From: Lawsonella sp012842085
GTDB taxonomy: Bacteria > Actinomycetota > Actinomycetes > Mycobacteriales > Mycobacteriaceae
DNA length: 44,738 nt
Direction of reading: 5' to 3'
Assembly: GCA_036749735.1 (NCBI GenBank)
Contig: DAINXV010000004.1
Coordinates: 1-44,738 of the forward strand
Below are positions 16,871-23,666 of this stretch, piece by piece. The notes beneath the pieces are model-generated. The model saw only the letters and a list, made by a program, of their open reading frames with translations. It did not search any database and had not been told where the DNA came from. Position 1 is the stretch's first letter. Each line of letters begins with the position of its first letter. The translations under genes and the position numbers were made by a program.

Positions 16871-18465
16871 TATTTACCTTTCGGGGTGTACACCATTTCG
16901 GGAATGGTGGAGTACGGGACGTAGGAGATCGTGATGGCCGCCCCATAGTAGTAATCATTAATTGCTTTCCACATCATCGGATTGTGGCGCACGTACACAC
17001 CGTGGTCGCCACCCTCCGCCTGGATGAAGTATGCGTTCACTTTCTTCGCTAAGGCAGGGCCCTGCACATACGGGGTCTGCGTGTCGCGGAAGGATTGGAT
17101 AACGACAGGACGCACATCCAAGTTCTTGTTTTCAACCTTCACCGGAGTGGTCGTCCGGGGGAAAGTAATGCACTGCAGGCCGGAGGCCACCGCGCGGTCC
17201 TTAATTTCGAACCAGTCTGCGCCGGTCGCTAAACCTGTCAACACTTTTACCCCCTGCAGAGGCTGCGCTTTCGCAACATTTTCGTTGCAGGTGACGGCCA
17301 GGAACGTGTTGGTGCTGTAGAGGTTTTCCCGCTCCTCTTCCGGAGTTTGCTCCTGCGGATCGGGATGTTTGATGTAGTGCGCCACGCGTGGCCAGAGAGC
17401 ACGGCTGGTGAAGGCTCGACCCGTCAACTCCCAGAGGTTGTGCATGGGGCCAATCTTGGGTGGTACGGTCCAGTTTTTAATCATCCGTTCGAAGCGGGCA
17501 GCTGCCGGGGTGAGTGCATTTTTGGCGGAAAGGTATTCTTCGGCGAGCTCCTTGAACACTGGGGGAACATCACCAATCTGGGCAGGCGGAGGTGTCATCC
17601 GCGGGGTGAGTGGCCCTCCCATTTCCTGTTCAATGACGCGATACCAGCTGGTGTAAGCCTTCAGCGGCATATCTCCCAAGTGGTAGAGATCGTCGCGGGC
17701 CGCGAAAAACTCAAACATTTCGTACATGCGCTTCCGCTGCCACTCGCCTTGTAAGGAGAACGCGTCAAACCAGATACGGTCCGGGTCCACCGCCGAGTCC
17801 AACACGAAACGTCCCGTCTGTTTCGGGAAGAGGGACAGGTAAACCGCGCCCAAGTAGGTGCCGTAGGAACCACCAAAGTAGTGGATTTTTTCTTCACCCA
17901 GGAATTTGCGAGCAGTGTCGAAGTCGCGTGCCGTGTTTTCAGTGTTCACGGTCTTGAAATATTCGTTGAACTCCGAAAGGCACTTCTTGTTCTTTTCGCG
18001 TTCTTCCTTAGTCGCATCTACGGCAAGATCCGGGCAGGGCGCGAGGGGAGTGGCGTTCACCAGACCACGGGGCTGCACAGAGATGAGGTCGAAACTGGGA
18101 CGGAGGGCTTTCGCAGGTCCTCTTTCCACCAGCCCCGCCCACATGTTGAGGGCGTGGCCGCCGGGGCCGCCCGGGTTCACAAAGATAACTCCCTTGGAGG
18201 GGCCGGTCGCTTTAATCCGCGACATCATGATGGTGATCTTTTTCCCATCCGGTTTTTGGTAGTCCATGGGAGCTTTAAATAAAGCACACTCGGCGCCGTC
18301 GGAATCACGGAATCCCGCACTCTGCGGACAGGGGCCCCATTGGAGAGGATCTCCCGGTTGAGCCGCAGCTTGCGGTGCATTTATGGGCGATGTGAGAAGG
18401 CCTGTAATAAGCGCTGCGGTGGCTACAAAACTAACTTTTTTGTGAGCTGTGAAAAAAGATCTCAT
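16870..18465 (-). CDS. Exported alpha/beta-hydrolase peptidase, TAP/Hip1-like (first of pair)
   Basis: 531 aa. The signal peptide runs from MRSFFTAHKK through a hydrophobic core to about APQAAA at residue 35. The mature start QPGDPLQWGPCP is nearly the same as in the next gene. NPGGPGG oxyanion motif, nucleophile in YFGGSYGTYLG, Asp in SFRDTQTPY and His in EGGDHGVYV are all present. It is a paralogue of the downstream gene throughout, so the pair arose by tandem duplication. M. tuberculosis has a comparable tandem (Rv2223c/Rv2224c, from memory) at a different locus. The stop codon shares bases with the next start, so translation is coupled. About 50 nt separate it from the GH13 gene end. Confidence 0.85.
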   Translation of the reverse strand: MRSFFTAHKKVSFVATAALITGLLTSPINAPQAAAQPGDPLQWGPCPQSAGFRDSDGAECALFKAPMDYQKPDGKKITIMMSRIKATGPSKGVIFVNPGGPGGHALNMWAGLVERGPAKALRPSFDLISVQPRGLVNATPLAPCPDLAVDATKEEREKNKKCLSEFNEYFKTVNTENTARDFDTARKFLGEEKIHYFGGSYGTYLGAVYLSLFPKQTGRFVLDSAVDPDRIWFDAFSLQGEWQRKRMYEMFEFFAARDDLYHLGDMPLKAYTSWYRVIEQEMGGPLTPRMTPPPAQIGDVPPVFKELAEEYLSAKNALTPAAARFERMIKNWTVPPKIGPMHNLWELTGRAFTSRALWPRVAHYIKHPDPQEQTPEEERENLYSTNTFLAVTCNENVAKAQPLQGVKVLTGLATGADWFEIKDRAVASGLQCITFPRTTTPVKVENKNLDVRPVVIQSFRDTQTPYVQGPALAKKVNAYFIQAEGGDHGVYVRHNPMMWKAINDYYYGAAITISYVPYSTIPEMVYTPKGK

Positions 18466-18517
18466 GGTGCTCCCTCGGAATAACGTGAACTATTTCCACT
18501 TTACCGGTGAAGTGGGG

Positions 18518-20059
18518 CTAGCGAGGCCGCATTGAGACGACGATATCGAACGGTTTTACAGTAAGAACCGAGCCGTCATAACTCACTTCGTGTCCCCGCA
18601 AGGAGCGCAGCGTAGAGGTGTCCGTCAAGCTGTTATTAAGTGGGATTTGGACGGGAGCGTCACCCACATTCGCGGCGAAAAGGAGACCGTTGCGCAGGAG
18701 AGCCACAGCGCCGTCACCGCGCCAAATAATTTGGGCAGGGCTAAGTATCGGAACATCACTCGTGTGGTTGGCGGGAGGTGCCAGTTCGCCACTCATTGCC
18801 CGCAGCCGCCACTGCACCATGGTGGCGACTGCGGGAAGACGCTGCATGCAGGAAAATTCGGCGGGCGCCGGGCGGAACGGGTTGATGGCACAGTGTGGTT
18901 CTTTCACGTAACCGCCGGGGGTCATCGGAGAGGGGGCATCCCGTTCGGTGAAAGCGTAACCGGTGTAGAGGAACGGGCCGCCGTGGTCGGTGGCCAGCAT
19001 TAAAAGATTGGCGAAGTAGAAGCGCCACCCGTTGGTGTAGTTGAGCAGGTCGGGGACGTCACGTTCCAAATCGTGGTTGGTGACGATGGGAACAGCATGT
19101 GACCTCCCAATGAGGCCACGTTCCGAGCCGGCAGAAAATAGTGCAGGCAGATCCTGGTATTTCAGGGCATCTGCAACGACCCCTGCGAAAGCAAAGTCGA
19201 AGACCCTGCCGGTGTCCAAATATTCCTCAGGTTTAATGGTCTCCCCAATACCGGGGATGACCTCCTGCACCACGAATTTGTCTGCGGGTACTTTGTCGAG
19301 AATTTTGGCGACATCAGCTGCCGCAATATGTTTGGCAGCATCGATACGAAAGCCCGCGACTCCCAGATTGAGCAGGTCCTGCAGATAGCTGTTCAGCTGC
19401 CCTAAAACATGCGGTGAGGAGGTGTTGAGGTCGGGGAGAGCGAGGGCATCACATTCCTGCACTTGGCCCCGATCTTGGTAGCTGCGCATGACGCCATCGG
19501 GGGTGAAGGTGCAGTGGTGGAAATCCTGGTAGCTGTAGCGGCCCGGACCTGGGTAGTTGTACTGGCTAAAAGTGGTTCCGTCTATACCTGTGTAGGGAGG
19601 GATGACGGGAGACATGTGGTTCATGACGGCGTCGGCGATGATGTCGACTCCGTGCCGCCCACATTCTTGGACCATGGCCGCAAATTCTTCGCGGCTACCA
19701 AGTTTGGAGTTCAGTTTATAGCTGACGGGAGCGTAAGAGCTGGTCCACGTGGGGATATTGAGGTTTTCGTGGGGAGGGCTAATGAGTACTCTGCGAATAC
19801 CCATGGTGCCCAATGTGTTTCGGCATTCTTGGGCGACAGCCGTCCACGGCCACTGAAACATTTGGATTCCCACGTCGCGGAATTCTTTCGCCGACAGGGA
19901 GTTTCCATTTTGTGGTTCAAATCTCTTTTCCGAATGCTCGCTGGTAGTGAACCACCATGTCATGCCGATAATAAGCCCAAGAACAGCGATTACCGAGGTC
20001 ACCGCATAGGCAATGAACATGGGAAGGGGGGTTATCTTGTCCCTTAAAGAACCCTGCAT
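18518..20059 (-). CDS. Membrane-anchored GH13 alpha-amylase-family enzyme
   Basis: 513 aa. One N-terminal membrane segment (about 13-37) without a signal-peptidase site suggests a protein tethered outside the cytoplasmic membrane. Four GH13 regions are visible: DAVMNH (143-148), GFRIDAAKH with nucleophile Asp240, VVQEVI with acid/base Glu266, and VTNHD with His329/Asp330. All catalytic residues are intact, so it should cleave or transfer alpha-glucosidic bonds. The C-terminal beta domain is short. The closest resemblance is to secreted alpha-amylases, but anchoring and lack of a carbohydrate-binding module are unusual. It is divergent from the aldo/keto reductase with 67 nt between starts, and upstream of the two exported hydrolases on the same strand. 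Confidence 0.88.
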   Translation of the reverse strand: MQGSLRDKITPLPMFIAYAVTSVIAVLGLIIGMTWWFTTSEHSEKRFEPQNGNSLSAKEFRDVGIQMFQWPWTAVAQECRNTLGTMGIRRVLISPPHENLNIPTWTSSYAPVSYKLNSKLGSREEFAAMVQECGRHGVDIIADAVMNHMSPVIPPYTGIDGTTFSQYNYPGPGRYSYQDFHHCTFTPDGVMRSYQDRGQVQECDALALPDLNTSSPHVLGQLNSYLQDLLNLGVAGFRIDAAKHIAAADVAKILDKVPADKFVVQEVIPGIGETIKPEEYLDTGRVFDFAFAGVVADALKYQDLPALFSAGSERGLIGRSHAVPIVTNHDLERDVPDLLNYTNGWRFYFANLLMLATDHGGPFLYTGYAFTERDAPSPMTPGGYVKEPHCAINPFRPAPAEFSCMQRLPAVATMVQWRLRAMSGELAPPANHTSDVPILSPAQIIWRGDGAVALLRNGLLFAANVGDAPVQIPLNNSLTDTSTLRSLRGHEVSYDGSVLTVKPFDIVVSMRPR

Positions 20060-20114
20060 ATATCCAGAATACGGAAATTTCTATGGATTGAGAGTGTTTT
20101 TTCTTGAGTCTCGT

Positions 20115-20120
20115 TACTAT
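20115..20120 (+). promoter_or_regulatory. -10 element for a probable leaderless message
   Basis: TACTAT ends 6 nt before the ATG at 20127, and no Shine-Dalgarno is present. Transcription would begin at or next to the start codon, as in leaderless mRNAs common in actinobacteria. No clear -35 is seen. Confidence 0.45.
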
Positions 20121-20126
20121 TTAGCT

Positions 20127-20978
20127 ATGACGAATAACCTTAAAAATGTTATCCCAGAATTGATCCTGACCGACGGAACGCTTATACCCCAACTAGGTTT
20201 TGGCCTTTATAAAGTCCCCGCCGACGAGGCTTATCGGGTTGTGTCGGAGGCATTAGAAGTCGGATACCGGCATTTTGACACCGCCGCTCTTTACGGCAAT
20301 GAACAAGAAGTGGGTGCCGCTATCCGGGATTCTGGTATTCCCCGTGAGGATATTTACGTCACCACCAAGCTGTGGAACACCTCTCATGGCCGTGACGAAG
20401 CCCGCGATGCTTTCCACGCCAGTATGGACCGCCTTGACTTCGACTATGTTGATCTTTACCTCATCCACTGGCCACAGCCTGCCGTCAACAAGTATCGCGA
20501 AACGTGGGAAACCATGATTGAACTCCGCGATGCTGGCCATATTCGCAGCATTGGAGTGTCCAACTTTACCGAAAACACCCTGCACGACCTGGTGCGCGAC
20601 ACGGGAGTTGCTCCCTCCCTCAACCAGATTGAACTCCATCCTGAGTTTTCGCAGCAGGACATGCGGGATGTGCACCGTAGTCTGGGTGTTCGCACCTCTG
20701 CGTGGAGTCCGCTCGGGCGCGGCACAGTTCTGGGAGATAATGTACTCCAGGAGATTGCCGACAAGTACGGCAAAACTCCTGCTCAGGTTGTTATTCGTTG
20801 GCATATTCAGTTAACTAATGTGGTTATTCCGAAGACCACACATCGCGACCGTATGGAAGAAAATTTTGATGTCTTCGACTTTGTTCTGGATGACGAAGAC
20901 ATGGAAAAAATTACCAATATGGACAAACCGGACGGTCGGATGAGTCGGGATCCGGCTGACTTTAACGGAGACCTGTAG
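20127..20978 (+). CDS. Aldo/keto reductase (2,5-diketogluconate reductase-like)
   Basis: 283 aa from the ATG at 20127. The frame is open from 20013, but the upstream codons overlap the divergent GH13 gene and lack AKR similarity. Catalytic tetrad is intact: Asp and Tyr in HFDTAALYGNE, Lys in VTTKLWN, His in LIHWPQP. The C-terminal NADPH-binding signature is present (VVIPKTTHRDRMEENFDVFDF). It should reduce small carbonyl compounds with NADPH in the cytoplasm; the substrate is unknown. The 5' leader seems absent (see the -10 at 20115). Confidence 0.92.
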   Translation: MTNNLKNVIPELILTDGTLIPQLGFGLYKVPADEAYRVVSEALEVGYRHFDTAALYGNEQEVGAAIRDSGIPREDIYVTTKLWNTSHGRDEARDAFHASMDRLDFDYVDLYLIHWPQPAVNKYRETWETMIELRDAGHIRSIGVSNFTENTLHDLVRDTGVAPSLNQIELHPEFSQQDMRDVHRSLGVRTSAWSPLGRGTVLGDNVLQEIADKYGKTPAQVVIRWHIQLTNVVIPKTTHRDRMEENFDVFDFVLDDEDMEKITNMDKPDGRMSRDPADFNGDL

Positions 20979-21023
20979 ACTAAAAGCAATAAGCTTTATT
21001 CCTAATCTGGGAGGTTTCCTTAC

Positions 21024-21824
21024 GTGGATACCACAGTTGAATTTCGTGTCGATGGGAAAGAAACAAATCCCGATGGCACCAAGCGTCCTATCTTGGTAGA
21101 GATTTTTAGTGATGCAAAGATTGCGAAACTCACGCTGCGGATCCCCGAGCACCGTAACGCTTTAAACGCTGAGCTGTGTCGAGGAATCCAACTGGCGGTT
21201 GAACGCTGTAGCCACGAAGGCGTCCGGTCCCTCGTTATAACAGGCGCGGGTGAAGCATTCTGTGCGGGTGCCGACCTTACTGGTGGTGTTTTCTCATCTG
21301 GTTTTGCGAACCAAAATATCGCCATGTTGCGCACTCTGGAACGCGCCAAGATGATTATCATCGCCTATGTCAACGGTGCCGCTATTGGAAGTGGCGCCCA
21401 GCTCGCGATGGCCTGCGACCTGCGGGTAGCGTCGGAAGACGCCTATTTTGCGCTTCCGGTTGTGAAGATGGGCTTCGCACTGGATAACTGGTCTATTCGT
21501 CGTCTGGAATCACTTGTGGGAGGCGGGTTCGCCCGCGGCATTCTCTACACGGGTGACCTTTTCAGTGCGCAAGATTCTGCCAAGCACGGGTTGGTCAACA
21601 AACTCGGTGACTCCAACGATGCACTGGCCTGGGCTCAGGAGATAGCCACCTATGCGCCACTTACGTTGAACCACTTGAAGCAGGTCTTCAACAACGATCT
21701 GGCGCAGGAGAAGCCCACCCCAATGCAGGCAGCTGCCGCAAAGACAGCCTGGATTAGCGAGGACCTTAAAGAAGCACGACGCGCCTACGTTGAGGGTCGT
21801 CGTCCACAATTCCGCGGAATTTAA
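21024..21824 (+). CDS. echA6: EchA6-like non-catalytic enoyl-CoA hydratase homologue
   Basis: 266 aa from a GTG at 21024 with GGAGG 8 nt upstream. Crotonase fold: PEHRNALNAEL, then FCAGADLTGG, then NGAAIGSGAQLAMACDLRV. The two catalytic glutamates of true enoyl-CoA hydratases are replaced by Gln126 (GSGAQLAM) and Val146 (FALPVVKMG). KMGFALDNWSIRRLESLVG closely matches mycobacterial EchA6, which also lacks both glutamates and is reported to bind long-chain acyl-CoA and deliver it to FAS-II for mycolic acid synthesis. The N-terminal ~25 residues extend beyond EchA6. It sits between citrate synthase and the CtpE-like gene, as in M. tuberculosis. The same role is inferred, not shown. Confidence 0.85.
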   Translation: MDTTVEFRVDGKETNPDGTKRPILVEIFSDAKIAKLTLRIPEHRNALNAELCRGIQLAVERCSHEGVRSLVITGAGEAFCAGADLTGGVFSSGFANQNIAMLRTLERAKMIIIAYVNGAAIGSGAQLAMACDLRVASEDAYFALPVVKMGFALDNWSIRRLESLVGGGFARGILYTGDLFSAQDSAKHGLVNKLGDSNDALAWAQEIATYAPLTLNHLKQVFNNDLAQEKPTPMQAAAAKTAWISEDLKEARRAYVEGRRPQFRGI

Positions 21825-21845
21825 AAACGTACTGCACACTACCTA

Positions 21846-21881
21846 GTTAAGGGGTCTAGCCCGAAAGCTAGGCCCCTTAAC
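21846..21881 (+). terminator. Hairpin terminator after echA6
   Basis: 15-bp stem GTTAAGGGGTCTAGC / GCTAGGCCCCTTAAC with one T-G wobble and a 6-nt loop, 22 nt after the stop. The following TTATGG is not a strong T-tract. It lies between convergent genes and may serve both. Confidence 0.65.
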
Positions 21882-21930
21882 TTATGGTGCGATGGTGCTG
21901 TTCCTAGTGCTAGTGGCGCTAAAAGTTCTA

Positions 21931-23565
21931 CTAGTCTTTGAATTTTGGCTGCGCGTGCTGGGTGGGCTCGTTGTTCACTTCCGGCTGGTTGTCGGTAGTT
22001 TCCTTGAGTGCCCGGCGCGCTGCTCGCCGTGCCGCCCGAATACCCCGCAGAGCACGTTTGGTGCGGCCGATTACTTCGTGGTGGAAGAAACGCGGGTGAC
22101 GGCGGTCGTACAGCCAGTGAGGATCCGTCACCATCCGCGCAATAGCAAGGCCGGCGCCAATTGCGGCCACCACCAGGAATGCGTCGAAGAAGTAGGTGAG
22201 GGAGCGCCCCAGATCCCCCGTGTTCAGGTAGTAGATGAAGCGGTACATTGCGGCACCGGGAATCATAATCACAGAGCTGGGAACTGACAGGGTGATGCGC
22301 GGAATTCGGTTCAACGGGGCGACCACACTCGCCACCAGTCCGATCATGAGCGCGGCAATAAACGCGGCTGCCTGGATGGGGATATCCAAGCCCACAATTG
22401 CGTCATCGGAGAGCACAAATTTCAGCAGGTTGGCGGTGGCGCCAATAGCGCCGGCCAATAGTGCCATCCGGCGGGAGCAGTTGAAGAGAATAGCGAAACC
22501 GAAGATACCGCAGAAGGAGGCCACCCAAATAAACAGCGGCCACCACTCAGCTCCAAACCGTTCAATATAGGGGTTTGCGACCTGGGGGAGCGGCGCCAAA
22601 CCGGTCACCAGGGATACCAACCAGACGGCGGAGGTGGCGGCGGCCAAAAGTGAAATCGTGTAGGTGAAGCGCTGAATACCGGCATTAATGTCTAATTTCG
22701 CCAAGTCCAGGAAAGCAGTGAACATGGGAAAGCCGGGGATCAGGAAGAGCACCGCTGCTACGAAACCGGCGGTTACCGGCGCGAACCCAGCATTGGCCGA
22801 GCTCATAATGAAGCCCGGAAAGACCTGCTCAGCTATGGTGTAGCAACCCAGGTAGATAAGGCAGGCGACAGTACCGGAGAGTGCCGCCACACCGAGTTGG
22901 TTAATGCCACGGTGGGCGAGGGTGCGGCGCACCAGCTGGCCAAAGAAGGCACCAATGAGTACGAAAAGCAGAGTTTCTGGTGGGAACTTATTGAGGACTG
23001 CGAATGCGGCGCAGGCGAACCCAGCCGCCAGGGGGTTGAAGAAGGCGTTGTAGCGTGTTTTCACAAACTTGACGACATCGTCGATGCGCCTGTTGAGCTC
23101 AGCGTTTGTGATCCCGTCGCTAATGTCGCGGGAGATGGTTTCCAGGGCTTCAATGCGGGAGGCGTTGACGCCAATTGCGGGCGCTTCGCTGACGAGGGTG
23201 CGGTAGTCGTCATCCAGGTAAGCGGTGGCCGTGATGTTGGTGAGTGTTACGGAGGCATCAAAGCGTTTTATGCCAAGTGCGTAGGCGGCGCGCTGCATAG
23301 CACGTTTTACACGGTAACCACCGGTACCTGCCGCCAAAAGCAGGGATCCGAGGCGGATGACGGTGGTGGTGCGTTCCTCGAACGTGGCGGGGTCGTTGAG
23401 CGCTGCGTGGCCGCTTACGTCTGCATCTTCAACCGCAGGGTCATGGGAGTTAGTGTCTTTAGAAGGTTTCGGGTCTGCTTGTCCGGAGGGTTCTTTACTC
23501 ACACTCTTATTATGTCCCTTCAAGGTCAAAAGGTGGAAGTCTGTACCTTTTTCACTTCTGTACAC
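21931..23565 (-). CDS. ThrE-type threonine/serine exporter family protein
   Basis: 544 aa. A hydrophilic N-terminus (about 60 residues) is followed by the DUF1212 domain (RLGSLLLAAGTGGYRVKRAM, VTLTNITATAY) and about ten membrane segments of the ThrE N- and C-terminal modules, including IPGFPMFTAFLDLAKLD and SSVIMIPGAAMYRF. The tail is very Arg-rich (RALRGIRAARRAARRAL), consistent with cytoplasmic exposure. ThrE of C. glutamicum exports threonine and serine by proton motive force. The start is uncertain: GTG at 23565 gives MYRSEKG, while GTG at 23502 gives MSKEPSGQ and is equally plausible. It is divergent from the CtpE-like gene. Confidence 0.87.
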   Translation of the reverse strand: MYRSEKGTDFHLLTLKGHNKSVSKEPSGQADPKPSKDTNSHDPAVEDADVSGHAALNDPATFEERTTTVIRLGSLLLAAGTGGYRVKRAMQRAAYALGIKRFDASVTLTNITATAYLDDDYRTLVSEAPAIGVNASRIEALETISRDISDGITNAELNRRIDDVVKFVKTRYNAFFNPLAAGFACAAFAVLNKFPPETLLFVLIGAFFGQLVRRTLAHRGINQLGVAALSGTVACLIYLGCYTIAEQVFPGFIMSSANAGFAPVTAGFVAAVLFLIPGFPMFTAFLDLAKLDINAGIQRFTYTISLLAAATSAVWLVSLVTGLAPLPQVANPYIERFGAEWWPLFIWVASFCGIFGFAILFNCSRRMALLAGAIGATANLLKFVLSDDAIVGLDIPIQAAAFIAALMIGLVASVVAPLNRIPRITLSVPSSVIMIPGAAMYRFIYYLNTGDLGRSLTYFFDAFLVVAAIGAGLAIARMVTDPHWLYDRRHPRFFHHEVIGRTKRALRGIRAARRAARRALKETTDNQPEVNNEPTQHAQPKFKD

Positions 23566-23666
23566 AACCTTTTTTGGCAGTAACCCTCGTATTTCGGGAG
23601 TCTGCCAATTAGGCTCAAATGCAGTTGAAAGTTATACGAAGCTTTCTTTCCCTAAAGGAGACGCCG

